NCBI GenBank assembly: GCA_963783095.1
Contig: CAWAMR010000002.1
Span: 186,001-250,000, forward strand
Direction of reading: 5' to 3'
DNA length: 64,000 nucleotides
Source: CAWAMR01 sp963783095
GTDB lineage: Bacteria > Planctomycetota > Planctomycetia > Gemmatales > Gemmataceae
Below the pieces are notes generated by a model that was not told where the DNA came from, made no database searches, and worked only from the letters and a program-made list of their open reading frames with translations. The translations under genes were made by a program, and so were the position numbers. Positions within the stretch are counted from its first letter, which is position 1, and the number at the start of each line of letters is the position of its first letter. Positions 35,589-44,747 of this stretch are shown here, one piece after another.

Positions 35589-36837
35589 GTCGCAGATGCC
35601 TCACGAACCTAACGGCAACGGCGGATCTTCGGGTCCGGAGTTTGCCAAGTTACGGACCATCGCTCTCATCGCCGGACTCATTGGAATCGGTGTCTATGGG
35701 GTGCTGGGATTGACGCTTTCGGCCGTCAGCGACTCCGGCGGCACTCGGCAGTTCTTCCTGTCATGGCTGACGGCCTGGGTTTTCTGGCTGAGTCTGCCGG
35801 TAGGGTGCATGGCGCTGCTCGGTATCACTTACGTGACGGGGGCCAGTTGGGGCGTTTTGCTGTCGCGGTTTTTCGAGGCATCCACTCGAACTTTGCCCCT
35901 GCTGGCGTTACTTGGCGTGCCGCTGGCAATCAGTCTGTTTGTTCCCGACGCCTCGCCGTACCCCTGGTCGAAGCCGGCATCAGCTCTGGTCGATGAAGTT
36001 GCTGCTCCCGAACTTCAGAAGAAGTTCGACGACTGGTGTAATCCGCCCGGTTTTGTCGTCCGCCTCTGTATTTACTTCATCGTTTGGGGTCTGTTGATTT
36101 ACTTCATGAATCGCTGGAGTGCCCGGGTCGAAGCGACGAATGACCCGAAGGCCCGCCGATTTGCGGAGAATCTGTCCGGGCCGCTGATCATGTGTTTTGC
36201 TCTGGGAAATATGTTTGTTTGCACCGATCTGGTCATTTCGATCGAATTGACCGGCGCATCGACGATGTTCCCGGTTATATATTGCATCAACCAGTTATTG
36301 ACGAGTTTGACGTTTTGTGTGGCGCTGTTCCTGACCTTCTCGACGCAACCGGCATTGGCAAAGGTACTTCGGCCCAAGTTTCAGCTGGACATGGGCAGCA
36401 TGACGCTGGCATTGACTTTGGTTTGGTCGTATTTGTCCTTCTGTCAGTTTCTGTTGATCTGGGTCGGCAACTTGCCGGAAGAAATCGGCTTCTACCTCAA
36501 GCGCACGCGCGGCGATTGGGAGTTTGTGGCACGGGCCTTGTGCGTGTTTCACTTCGGCGTGCCCTTTTTGCTTCTTCTGTTCCGGGACGTGAAGCTGCAT
36601 CCAAAACGGTTGCGGGCTGTGGCGATCGGAATCATGGTAATGTGTGCTGTGGACGTGTTGTGGTGGATTGAACCGGCCTGGTCCCACAATAGTCCGCTGT
36701 TTTTGGTAATGGACGCTGCTGCTTTGGTCGGAATGGGCGGGATGTGGGGCTGGGTGTTTTTGGGTCAGTTGAAGAAATATCCTCTGTTGCCGACCAACTA
36801 CATCGGCCAACTACCGGGGGCTGAGCATGGACACTAA
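35581..36837 (+). CDS. actF: ACIII subunit ActF, polytopic membrane protein
   Basis: A 418-residue membrane protein with about ten helices (IALIAGLIGIGVYGVLGLTL, LTAWVFWLSLPVGCMALLGI, PLLALLGVPLAISLFVPDA, FIVWGLLIYFMNRWS and others), homologous to ActC and the second large membrane subunit of ACIII. The HxxW-type motif of the family is seen as WDWLWSLEP-like segment SIELTGASTMFPVIY in a divergent form. The ATG at 35581 is the second codon of an overlapping frame and lies inside the actE stop region. It ends overlapping the next gene by 11 bases. Confidence 0.93.
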   Translation: MSESQMPHEPNGNGGSSGPEFAKLRTIALIAGLIGIGVYGVLGLTLSAVSDSGGTRQFFLSWLTAWVFWLSLPVGCMALLGITYVTGASWGVLLSRFFEASTRTLPLLALLGVPLAISLFVPDASPYPWSKPASALVDEVAAPELQKKFDDWCNPPGFVVRLCIYFIVWGLLIYFMNRWSARVEATNDPKARRFAENLSGPLIMCFALGNMFVCTDLVISIELTGASTMFPVIYCINQLLTSLTFCVALFLTFSTQPALAKVLRPKFQLDMGSMTLALTLVWSYLSFCQFLLIWVGNLPEEIGFYLKRTRGDWEFVARALCVFHFGVPFLLLLFRDVKLHPKRLRAVAIGIMVMCAVDVLWWIEPAWSHNSPLFLVMDAAALVGMGGMWGWVFLGQLKKYPLLPTNYIGQLPGAEHGH

Positions 36838-37519
36838 CGGGCATGATGCGCCTCCCAATACCGAAGTCAACCCTCAGGCGCTTGCACAGGGTCATGAGCC
36901 GGACAAGGTCGATACGCGCATTATCATTTACGTCCCCCTGATACTGTTGGTTTGCTTCTTGCTTACCTGGTTGACGGTGACCTGGATCATCAATTATATC
37001 CGTTCGCCTTCCACGGAAAAACCAAAGAATCAGATGGCTGCCGTTCGCCAAGCTGAGCCGATCAACGAACGACTCGGGCGGATCAATTCGAGCACGCCTC
37101 TTGCGGAGGTCAAGCAGCCGAGGCTGGATGGACTGAATCGACTCAAAAACGAAGGCGAACCGGTTTACGTTCGATCGTTCGCGCCAACCGAAGACGGCAA
37201 TTCGCCGCAATATCATCCTGAAGACCTTCGCCCGTCCTCGGAAGTCAGCAAGAAACTGGGACTCCAGAGCTATTCCTGGATCAAGAAGGATGAACTTGCC
37301 CGCATCCCTTTGCAAGAAGCACTCAAGATGGTGTTGAAGGCAAAAAATCCAAAGTCGCCCAGTGGCAGTTTTATCGCCATTCAACAAAAAGACGGCAAGC
37401 CGGTCCAATTGGCTGACCTTCTGAAGTCCGGTCCCACTGCCGCCAACCCTCAAGCCCATACTTCTCCGAAAGAACCAGGCCCCCGTTCTCCGGATGGTAA
37501 TCACGGGGCGCATCCATGA
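36827..37519 (+). CDS. Single-pass membrane protein between actF and SCO, function unknown
   Basis: A 230-residue protein with a short N-terminus and one transmembrane helix (IIIYVPLILLVCFLLTWLTV), then an extracytoplasmic region containing two conserved-looking blocks: NERLGRINSSTPLAEVKQPR and LQSYSWIKKDELARIPLQEALKMVL. The latter resembles assembly proteins encoded beside planctomycete and Bacteroidetes ACIII operons that carry a YRWVDKKAGVVRIPI-like motif. It is tightly coupled, overlapping actF by 11 bases and SCO by four. Likely an ACIII or oxidase assembly factor; this is inference from position. Confidence 0.85.
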   Translation: MDTNGHDAPPNTEVNPQALAQGHEPDKVDTRIIIYVPLILLVCFLLTWLTVTWIINYIRSPSTEKPKNQMAAVRQAEPINERLGRINSSTPLAEVKQPRLDGLNRLKNEGEPVYVRSFAPTEDGNSPQYHPEDLRPSSEVSKKLGLQSYSWIKKDELARIPLQEALKMVLKAKNPKSPSGSFIAIQQKDGKPVQLADLLKSGPTAANPQAHTSPKEPGPRSPDGNHGAHP

Positions 37520-38406
37520 ATAAATATGTTGGCGTGTTGTTACTCGTTTTCCTGGCGCTGCCGGTTTTCGGCCAGAATGTCATGAATTATGGCAAGGCTC
37601 CCGCTGCACCGTCAAGGGAGCCGAAAGAACTGTTGCCAACCGTCAAAATTGAGCAACGGTTGGGTGAACAAATCCCGCTCGACCTCGTGTTTCACGATGA
37701 ACACGATAACGAGATTACGCTGGGTAGTTGCGTCGGCGGCAAGCCGACCATCCTGGTGATCGCTTATTACCGCTGTCCCATGCTCTGCAGTGCCGTTCTG
37801 AGGGGGGTTGTCGAAGCTGCTCGTGCGCTTCCGGGGAATATTGGTGAAGATTTCAACATCGTGACGGTGAGTTTCGATCCGAAAGATCATTACCTCATCG
37901 CTGGATATACAAAGAAAACTTCTATCGAAGAATACGGCAGGCCCGCAGCTGAGCAGAACTGGCATTTTCTGACGGGAAAGAAGCCCCAGATCGATGCGCT
38001 TTGTGAGGCGGTTGGCTTTCATTATGAGTACGACAAACTCAAAAAGCAGTTCAACCACGCCAGCGGCATCACGATCGTTACTCCGTTCGGGAAGATCTCG
38101 AAGTATTTCTTCGGAATTAATTATTCCGACCCGAAAACCGATCCCGCTGCCCCGGATACCTACCGCGATCTTCAGAAAGCGATTGCCGATGCTTCAAAAG
38201 GGATGGTGGGCAAAGAAGTTGAGCCCAACGATTTGGTGAAGTTTCTCTGTTATCAATACGACCCGGTGAGTGGGGAGTATACGCTTTCGGTTTTGAGAGC
38301 GCTTCGAGTCTTGTTCTCTATTCTCGTGATCGTCATGGGAATCTGGTTGGTTCGAACCTGGCGTCGTCCGACTCGAATGACTCCGTCTTCCGAAACGACT
38401 GTTTGA
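37516..38406 (+). CDS. SCO1/SenC copper chaperone for the CuA site
   Basis: Thioredoxin-fold protein that delivers copper to cytochrome oxidase subunit II. The copper-binding motif is CPMLCSAVLRG, with the downstream histidine in FNHASGITIV. A signal peptide starts the protein (VGVLLLVFLALPVFGQ), and there is a C-terminal transmembrane helix (VLFSILVIVMGIWLVRTW), an uncommon second anchor. About 296 residues, intact. It sits just before coxB, whose CuA site it would metallate. Confidence 0.94.
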   Translation: MNKYVGVLLLVFLALPVFGQNVMNYGKAPAAPSREPKELLPTVKIEQRLGEQIPLDLVFHDEHDNEITLGSCVGGKPTILVIAYYRCPMLCSAVLRGVVEAARALPGNIGEDFNIVTVSFDPKDHYLIAGYTKKTSIEEYGRPAAEQNWHFLTGKKPQIDALCEAVGFHYEYDKLKKQFNHASGITIVTPFGKISKYFFGINYSDPKTDPAAPDTYRDLQKAIADASKGMVGKEVEPNDLVKFLCYQYDPVSGEYTLSVLRALRVLFSILVIVMGIWLVRTWRRPTRMTPSSETTV

Positions 38407-38475
38407 GAAAACCGGTTGCCAATACCCCAAGGTGTTCGGTTTCCGGTTTAGTGCCCGTGCATGAAGGGATCGAGT

Positions 38476-39549
38476 ATGCTCTTCGGTAACTTCCCGTTGC
38501 TTCCCGATTCAGCTTGCGAGCAAGCCTTGCAAGTTGACTATTTGTTTTATTTCATTTCCGCGACCACGGGAGCGGCGACAGTCCTTGTGTACGTACTTCT
38601 CGTTTACCTCTGCGCCAAATATCGTCGCAGGGGTGAAAATGACACGACGCCTCGAATTCTCGGGTCGCACAAGCTCGAACTCTTTTGGACTGTTGTGCCG
38701 CTCATTGTCTTTCTGGCCATGTTCGTTTGGGGCGTGATCGTATTCGATCAGGGATTCCAGGTTCCCCCCGATGCACCGGAGGTCTATGTCACGGGCAAGC
38801 AGTGGATGTGGAAGATTCAGCATGCTTCCACGGGTGTCCGCGAAATCAACGAGCTCCATCTGAAAGTCAATCAGGCGGTCAAGATGACGCTGATCTCCGA
38901 GGACGTTATTCATTCGTTCGGGATTCCTGCCTTTCGGGATAAGATCGATGTCTTGCCGGGGCGCTATGTTTCTACCTGGTATCTGCCGAACAAAGTGGGC
39001 CGTTACCAGATTTACTGCAACCAGCTATGTGGAATCGGGCATTCGCAGATGATCGGCTGGGTCCATGTGATGGATGAAAAGGAATACGACGACTGGGCCA
39101 ACGGTAAACGCGTGGTTCCGGGACGACCCTCCGACGGCTTCGGGCCGACCGATGGTTCTCTGGCTCACGAGGGACGGAAACTCTTCATGAAACTGCAGTG
39201 TGTCTCGTGCCACAACACCAAGGGTCGAGCGCCTGTCCTTGAAGGAATATGGGATACGGAAGTATTGCTCAAGGGCGGTGGCAAGGCCCTCGTCAACGAA
39301 GGCTATATCCGCGAATCGATTCTCCGACCCAGAGCCAAGATTCACCTGGGTTGGGAGCCGATCATGCCCACGTTCGCCGGACAACTCAAGGACGATAGTC
39401 TCGATCTTACCGAGGAGGATGTTCTCATTCGTCTGATCGCTTATATCAAATCAACCGGTCCCGGCCAGACGCCGGTCCGCACCGAGCATTTCCCAGCGCC
39501 GGTGGGTGCTCCGACCACACCACTGGAAGGAGGTTCCAAGAAGCCATGA
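38476..39549 (+). CDS. coxB: Cytochrome c oxidase subunit II with fused cytochrome c (caa3 type)
   Basis: About 357 residues. Two N-terminal helices (YLFYFISATTGAATVLVYVL, LFWTVVPLIVFLAMFVWGVI) lead to the cupredoxin domain, which has the CuA ligands in VIHSFGIPAFR and YCNQLCGIGHSQM. A cytochrome c domain follows with the haem motif CVSCHNTKG and a likely methionine ligand in EPIMPTFAGQ. The fused haem domain marks a caa3-type oxidase. The ATG at 38476 has GAAGGGA upstream and is preferred over 38461. The coxA start overlaps its stop (ATGA). Confidence 0.95.
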   Translation: MLFGNFPLLPDSACEQALQVDYLFYFISATTGAATVLVYVLLVYLCAKYRRRGENDTTPRILGSHKLELFWTVVPLIVFLAMFVWGVIVFDQGFQVPPDAPEVYVTGKQWMWKIQHASTGVREINELHLKVNQAVKMTLISEDVIHSFGIPAFRDKIDVLPGRYVSTWYLPNKVGRYQIYCNQLCGIGHSQMIGWVHVMDEKEYDDWANGKRVVPGRPSDGFGPTDGSLAHEGRKLFMKLQCVSCHNTKGRAPVLEGIWDTEVLLKGGGKALVNEGYIRESILRPRAKIHLGWEPIMPTFAGQLKDDSLDLTEEDVLIRLIAYIKSTGPGQTPVRTEHFPAPVGAPTTPLEGGSKKP

Positions 39550-41249
39550 GTACTCTTAGTGTCCTCCATCCGCAGGGCGGCCATGAGCCTGAATACCCTG
39601 AGCCTCAGAAGGAAAACTATCTAAACCATGCCTATGGTTGGAAGTCCTGGTTGTTTACGGTCGATCACAAGCGGATCGGGCTTCTCTATCTGGTTTCCGT
39701 CACCGCTTTCTTCATGGTCGGCATGGCGGCAGCAGGATTGATCCGCTACAACCTGATCTCGCCGACGGGTATGCTCACCCCGGACCAGTACAACAAGATC
39801 TTCACCGCGCACGGCATGGTGATGGTGTTTCTGTTCCTGGTTCCCGTGATTCCGGGTGTGCTGGGGAACTTTTTCATCCCGATCATGGTCGGAGCCCGCG
39901 ACCTGGCATTTCCGAAACTCAACTTATTGAGTTGGTATTTGTATATGACGGGCGGCACTTGCGTCGTCTGGGCTTTGCTCTCGGGCGGCGTGGACACGGG
40001 TTGGACTCTTTACCCACCCTACAGCGTTCGCTCTCAAACGAATGTGGCACCGGTAGCGGTTGGCGTCTTCATTGCCGGATTCTCCTCGATTCTCACGGGC
40101 TTGAACATTATCGTCACGGTTCACCGTATGCGTGCACCAGGCATGACATGGTTTCGCCTGCCGCTTTTTGTGTGGGCAATGTATGCAACCAGTCTGATTA
40201 TCCTGCTCGCCACTCCGGTGCTGGCCATGACGGTGACCATGCTGGCGGTCGAGCGAATCTTCCAGATCGGCATCTACGATCCGGCTCTGGGCGGCGATCC
40301 GCTTTTGTTCCAGCATATGTTCTGGTTCTACTCTCACCCGGCGGTCTACATTATGATCTTGCCGGGTATGGGTATCATCAGTGAAGTGCTTACTTGCTTC
40401 TCGCGCAAAAACATCTTCGGCTACAAGGCAGTGGCCGCTTCGAGCATCGGTATCGCGGTGGTGGGCTTTTTCGTCTGGGGCCACCACATGTTCCTGGCGG
40501 GAGAAGGGTATTACGCAGCGCTGGTCTTCTCGCTCTTGAGCATGTTCGTGGCCGTGCCCTCGGCGATCAAAGTGTTCAACTGGTCGGCGACCCTTTATCG
40601 GGGTTCGATCACGCTCACGGCTCCGATGCTTTACGCACTTGGATTCGTGGCTCTGTTCACGATCGGCGGCGTCACCGGGTTATTCCTGGCCACGCTGGGA
40701 ACCGATCGTCACTTGCACGACACTTATTTCGTCATCGCGCATTTCCACTTCACGATGGTGGGCGGGATGGTGATGGCGTACTTTGCCGGCATTCATTTCT
40801 ATTGGCCGAAGATCACCGGGAAGATGTATTCCGATTTCTGGGGTCGAATGTCGGCAATTCTGATGTGCGTCGGCTTCTTCATGACCTTTGTGCCGCAATT
40901 CGTTGTGGGCTATCTGGGAATGCCGCGCCGCTATCACGCTTACCCGGCGGAATTGCAAGTGCTCAATGTGTTGTCATCGGCAGGCTCGACCGTGCTGGCG
41001 CTGGGTTATCTGTTGCCGTTTTCGTATTTGCTGCACTCGCTCATCTGGGGCAAGGATGCAGGCGACAATCCTTGGGGTGCCACCGGGCTTGAATGGACAA
41101 CATCGTCACCACCCCCGGTCCATAATTTTGACAAGACACCGATCGTTACCGAAATGCCTTACGAATATGCGTTGCCGACCGCCCCGAAGCCGACGTACCT
41201 GAATGGCGAAGCAGGGAAGGAGGAGCACAATCATGTCCACGTCCACTGA
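39546..41249 (+). CDS. coxA: Cytochrome c oxidase subunit I
   Basis: Catalytic haem-copper subunit, 567 residues, twelve or more helices. Low-spin haem ligand H in the FTAHGMVMVFLFLVP segment, CuB histidine and cross-linked tyrosine in MFWFYSHPAVYIMILPGMG, CuB pair in WGHHMF and haem a3/a ligands in HDTYFVIAHFHFTMVGG are all present. The HPAVYIMILPG motif is characteristic of type A oxidases. It overlaps coxB by four bases and is followed at once by coxC. The histidine-rich end (EEHNHVHVH) is a small oddity. Confidence 0.97.
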   Translation: MSTLSVLHPQGGHEPEYPEPQKENYLNHAYGWKSWLFTVDHKRIGLLYLVSVTAFFMVGMAAAGLIRYNLISPTGMLTPDQYNKIFTAHGMVMVFLFLVPVIPGVLGNFFIPIMVGARDLAFPKLNLLSWYLYMTGGTCVVWALLSGGVDTGWTLYPPYSVRSQTNVAPVAVGVFIAGFSSILTGLNIIVTVHRMRAPGMTWFRLPLFVWAMYATSLIILLATPVLAMTVTMLAVERIFQIGIYDPALGGDPLLFQHMFWFYSHPAVYIMILPGMGIISEVLTCFSRKNIFGYKAVAASSIGIAVVGFFVWGHHMFLAGEGYYAALVFSLLSMFVAVPSAIKVFNWSATLYRGSITLTAPMLYALGFVALFTIGGVTGLFLATLGTDRHLHDTYFVIAHFHFTMVGGMVMAYFAGIHFYWPKITGKMYSDFWGRMSAILMCVGFFMTFVPQFVVGYLGMPRRYHAYPAELQVLNVLSSAGSTVLALGYLLPFSYLLHSLIWGKDAGDNPWGATGLEWTTSSPPPVHNFDKTPIVTEMPYEYALPTAPKPTYLNGEAGKEEHNHVHVH

Positions 41250-41925
41250 TTCGTCAGCGGCGTTCTCGCATCATTTCGATACGCTCGAACAGTCCCAGGA
41301 ATCCCAACGGTTGGGTATCTGGATGTTCCTGATTACCGAAGTGATGTTCTTCGGCGGCATTTTCGTTGCCTACACGGCCTATCGAATCTGGTATCCCAAG
41401 GAATTCGAGGCCGGCAGCAGCAAACTCAACGTGCTGATCGCCGGAATCAACTCGCTGCTGCTGCTCGCCAGTTCTCTGACGATCACGCTGGCGATTCACG
41501 CTGCGCACGAGGGGAAACAGGATGCCCTCAAACGATTCCTGCTGATCACCATCGCTCTGGCGGTTGCCTTCCTGGGTCTGAAAGCGCGCGAATACTATCT
41601 CGATTACGAAGAACATTTGGTTCCAGGCAAACACTTTGCAAGCGAGGAATTTGAGAAAGAGGGTGCAAACCCGAAGCAGGTGCAACTGTTTTTCATGTTC
41701 TACTACTGCATGACCGGCTTGCACGTATTGCACATGATTGCCGGCGTTGCGATCATTGGTTGGCTGTACCTGCTGGCAAAAAACGGTTTCTTCAAACCGA
41801 AGGAACGGTATGTGTACATCGAGGTTTCGAGCCTGTACTGGCACTTTGTCGATATGATGTGGTTTTTCCTGGTGGCGCTCTTGTACGTGGCGGGTCACCA
41901 TACTGTGGACCAATTGCATTTATAA
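41233..41925 (+). CDS. coxC: Cytochrome c oxidase subunit III
   Basis: About 230 residues and five helices, with the subunit III features LGIWMFLITEVMFFGGIFVAY, LIAGINSLLLLASSLTITLA, FFMFYYCMTGLHVLHMIAG and the closing YWHFVDMMWFFLVALLYV. The ATG at 41233 is used because MSTSTDSS opens the family-like sequence; the longer frame from 41203 overlaps coxA by more. It overlaps coxA by 17 bases and precedes coxD by 12. Confidence 0.95.
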   Translation: MSTSTDSSAAFSHHFDTLEQSQESQRLGIWMFLITEVMFFGGIFVAYTAYRIWYPKEFEAGSSKLNVLIAGINSLLLLASSLTITLAIHAAHEGKQDALKRFLLITIALAVAFLGLKAREYYLDYEEHLVPGKHFASEEFEKEGANPKQVQLFFMFYYCMTGLHVLHMIAGVAIIGWLYLLAKNGFFKPKERYVYIEVSSLYWHFVDMMWFFLVALLYVAGHHTVDQLHL

Positions 41926-41937
41926 ACGGAGAAGTTC

Positions 41938-42240
41938 ATGAGCGATAAGTCAGCGGACTTGCCCGAGAAAACCGGCGGTTATTTTGGCATCTTCGCAGCG
42001 ATTGCGGGACTGATATTCCTGGCGATCGGGGTATCGTTCATGAATTTGGGTGGGGCGGCAGTGTATGTCAATTTGTTAATCGCAGGAACCCAGGCGAGCT
42101 TGCTCGGCTATTACTTCATGCACTTAAAGGGAGCGAATAATCTGACCTGGGTGATTGTGGGAGCAGGGCTTTTCTGGATGATCATTTTGTTCCTGTTCCT
42201 GTTGACGGATTATGTAACGCGCCACATTGCGGCCTACTAA
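41938..42240 (+). CDS. coxD: Cytochrome c oxidase subunit IV
   Basis: A 100-residue membrane protein with three helices (FGIFAAIAGLIFLAIGVSFM, VNLLIAGTQASLLGYYFMHL, LFWMIILFLFLLTDYV). The QASLLGYYFMHLK phrase is the subunit IV (COX4_pro) signature, in which a conserved F-M-H-L-K precedes the last helix. GGAGAAG lies nine bases upstream. It ends the tightly packed run that began at actA; a 22-bp palindrome follows after eight bases. Confidence 0.92.
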   Translation: MSDKSADLPEKTGGYFGIFAAIAGLIFLAIGVSFMNLGGAAVYVNLLIAGTQASLLGYYFMHLKGANNLTWVIVGAGLFWMIILFLFLLTDYVTRHIAAY

Positions 42241-42248
42241 AACGAGTC

Positions 42249-42308
42249 GTAGGACGGCCTACCGAGGCCGTCCTCGACGAAGCGAGCGGCCTCGGTAGGC
42301 CGTCCTAC
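42249..42308. repeat. Perfect 22-bp inverted repeat after coxD
   Basis: GTAGGACGGCCTACCGAGGC (to 42270) and its exact complement (42287-42308) flank a 16-base loop. There is no T-run on either side. It may attenuate transcription or stabilise the 3' end of the coxD message while the next genes are still read. Confidence 0.88.
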
Positions 42309-42374
42309 GGTAGCCAACCAACGCTCACCTTCCGACGAACTCATTTTTGCTGCGTTTTACACGAAATCGACATC

Positions 42375-43556
42375 ATGCTACGGCTGCTTATCACGTCCTT
42401 CTCTGTGCCCGCATTGCTAATCCTGTTAGGAGGTTGTGGAACGCAGCCCTACCCGCCTCATCTTGCCTACCCGCTGCGCACTGACTGGCTCGTAGAGAAG
42501 CTACCCACCACTTTTCCCGATGGTCCTCCTTTCGCAGGGAAATTGGATGAGTTCGTCGCAGGGATCAACGATCGTGGCGGAAAGGCTTACAACCCCGCCA
42601 ACCTAACTTCCGACCAACAGGTGACCCTTAAAAAGGTTCTCGACGAGATGTTTGGCTCCCCCGCGAGCCCGGCCGTTCAATGCGATCCTTCCGTTCAAGA
42701 GCTGGCCGACGAATTGCTTCAGCGGCCCGATCATCTTGCCGAGGGAAGCAAGCTCTACAAACGATTTTGCCTGCAATGCCACGGTCTGACCGGCGATGGT
42801 CGTGGACCAACCGGTCAATGGGTTTACCCGTTCCCGCGCGATTTTCGGCAGGGGGTTTTCAAATACGTTTCCAGCGTCGGAACCGCAGCACGTAAGCCTA
42901 CTCGCGAAGACCTCCAGCGCATGTTGAATACTGGGATTGATAGAACGTCGATGCCTTCGTTTTCGCTATTGTCCGATACCGAGCGCGATCGAATTATCGA
43001 CTACACGATTCATCTGAGCCTGCGCGGTGAAGTAGAATATCGACTTATGCTCGGGATGCTCTCGGATAACGGCGATGGCGATGAAGACATCGCCTCCGAA
43101 GCGCGATCCCGCCTCCGGAAAGCGCTGATGCAGTGGGTAGAAGCCGGCCGTGCTGCAATCGTTCCCAAAACGATGCCGACACCCGAAAGTCAGGATGCGA
43201 AGCTGGCCCCCATTCACCAAGATTCCATTCGACGCGGATTCGAGTTATTCCGGGATAGGAACACAGGCTGCATCAGTTGCCATGAAAACTACGGTCGGCA
43301 GGCGAAATATCTCTACGATGCCTGGGGTGGGAGCGTGCGCGTCGCGGACTTGACGGAAGGAGCCTATCGCGGCGGCAAGAGACCGCTCGACTTGTATCGC
43401 CGCATTTGTGGCGGCATCGGCCCTTCTGCGATGCCGGCAATAACGAGCCTCCCCGAATCGCAAGTATGGGATCTCGTGCATCTTGTGGATGCGTTACCGT
43501 ATCAACGGCTCTTGCCGGCAGATGTAAGGGATCAGGTCTACCCGAAGGAACGGTAG
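42375..43556 (+). CDS. Dihaem cytochrome c lipoprotein
   Basis: A 393-residue cytochrome with a lipoprotein signal (LRLLITSFSVPALLILLGGCG). Two haem sites are seen: FCLQCHGLTGDGRGP at about residue 133 and GCISCHENYGR at about residue 298. A methionine ligand for the first may be in RTSMPSFSLLSD, and for the second in GPSAMPAITSLPES. The two domains flank a helical segment. Lipid anchoring and position between coxD and ctaA suggest an electron carrier feeding the caa3 oxidase or linking ACIII to it; this is inference. The frame is intact. Confidence 0.9.
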   Translation: MLRLLITSFSVPALLILLGGCGTQPYPPHLAYPLRTDWLVEKLPTTFPDGPPFAGKLDEFVAGINDRGGKAYNPANLTSDQQVTLKKVLDEMFGSPASPAVQCDPSVQELADELLQRPDHLAEGSKLYKRFCLQCHGLTGDGRGPTGQWVYPFPRDFRQGVFKYVSSVGTAARKPTREDLQRMLNTGIDRTSMPSFSLLSDTERDRIIDYTIHLSLRGEVEYRLMLGMLSDNGDGDEDIASEARSRLRKALMQWVEAGRAAIVPKTMPTPESQDAKLAPIHQDSIRRGFELFRDRNTGCISCHENYGRQAKYLYDAWGGSVRVADLTEGAYRGGKRPLDLYRRICGGIGPSAMPAITSLPESQVWDLVHLVDALPYQRLLPADVRDQVYPKER

Positions 43557-43597
43557 ACGGCAAAACATCCATTTGGCGCGGCACAGCCGTACTCCTC

Positions 43598-43690
43598 ACG
43601 TGAAGCGTGACCGGGAGGGCGAGGCTCCCGCCGAGCCGTAAACCTGCCCTGGCTCGGCGGGAGCCTCGCCCTCCCGGTCACGCTTCGCGT
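43598..43690. repeat. Long inverted repeat before ctaA (40-bp arms)
   Basis: Two 40-base arms (43598-43637 and 43651-43690) match with a single mismatch, the core being GGGAGGGCGAGGCTCCCGCC, around a 13-base loop. Such a stem would be very stable in RNA. No T-run follows. Similar intergenic palindromes occur at 42.3, 27.8 and 14.4 kb. Confidence 0.9.
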
Positions 43691-43738
43691 CAGGGCTAAG
43701 AAAATGCACGACCAAAACAACTCAAGAGGCCACGATCG

Positions 43739-44747
43739 ATGCCGTCTGAATGTTCCCTAAATCGGCCCGTACCGCGCTGGCTGCACATCTGGGCCATTCT
43801 GACGGTGATTGCCACGGCCCTGTTGCTTGCTCTGGGCGGTCTGGTGACAACCTTCCGCGTCGGCATGGCCGATCCAATTTGGCCGACGACTCCCTGGTTC
43901 CTGTTCTTCACCTCCTGGTCTGAACCCCGGCCCGGCTTTCTCATTGAGCATTCTCACCGCCTTGCAGGCTATGTCGTTGGCTGCTTCACAATCGTTTTGA
44001 CGGTCGGAATGTTGGCCACTGCAAGGACTTGCGGGCTAAAGAAACTCTGGTATTCTTTGTTTGTTTGCGGTTATCGCACAGGGAATGCTGGGGGGATTTC
44101 GAGTGGTTCTCAACGAGTTGATGGGACCGAATCTCGCTATCATTCACGGCTGCTTTGCCCAAATCGTTTTCAGCCTCCTCGTGGCAGCTGCGGTACTTAC
44201 GGCGACGCCGGCCGGCGCATTCAATCCGCCTCAGGATGATCGACAACGATATTATCGAATCGCTCGACTACTCGTGGGAATCATCTTCCTTCAACTCATC
44301 TGGGGTGCGCTGGTACGCCACAACCCTTCACCCCTAGTGCAAAGGCTCCATCTCATCACCGCGTTTGCCGTTATCGGTACTGCGGTCTGGACGATCAAGA
44401 CTGCCCAGGCTTCGCCGCAGTTGTGGACTCGATTGCGCGGAGCCAGCGTTCTTCTTGCGATACTTCTCGTTGTGCAAATATTGTTTGGCGTCGAAGCCTG
44501 GATGGGGAAATTCGCTTCGGGGATCTTACCGGAGTTGCAAAAAATCACGCGAGAGCAAGCCATTATTCGAGGCATTCATATGCTGGTTGGAACGGGCATT
44601 CTTGCCACGGCGGTCGTGCTGGTATTGTTGTCGCGTCCACCGGTGGCCGTTGTCCCGTCAGAGGAACTGCGTACTCTGAATTTCACTCCGGCAATCCCGG
44701 CTCAAACGACGCTGGCGAGTTCGCATCCATTGGGAGGTTCATCGTGA
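43739..44747 (+). CDS. ctaA: Haem A synthase (CtaA/COX15), one frameshift
   Basis: Membrane enzyme that oxidises the C8 methyl of haem O to give haem A for the oxidase. Family features: LGGLVTTFRVGMADPIWPTT, IEHSHRLAGYVVGCF (haem-ligand histidine) and RLHLITAFAVIGTAVW, IIRGIHMLVGTGILATAV in the second half. Eight helices are expected. The first frame loses sense near 44055 (LKKLWYSLF), and the second frame takes up AVIAQGMLGGFRVVLNEL, consistent with one extra T. Because the adjacent oxidase would need haem A, a consensus error is more likely than loss. The stop overlaps the ctaB GTG. Confidence 0.92.
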
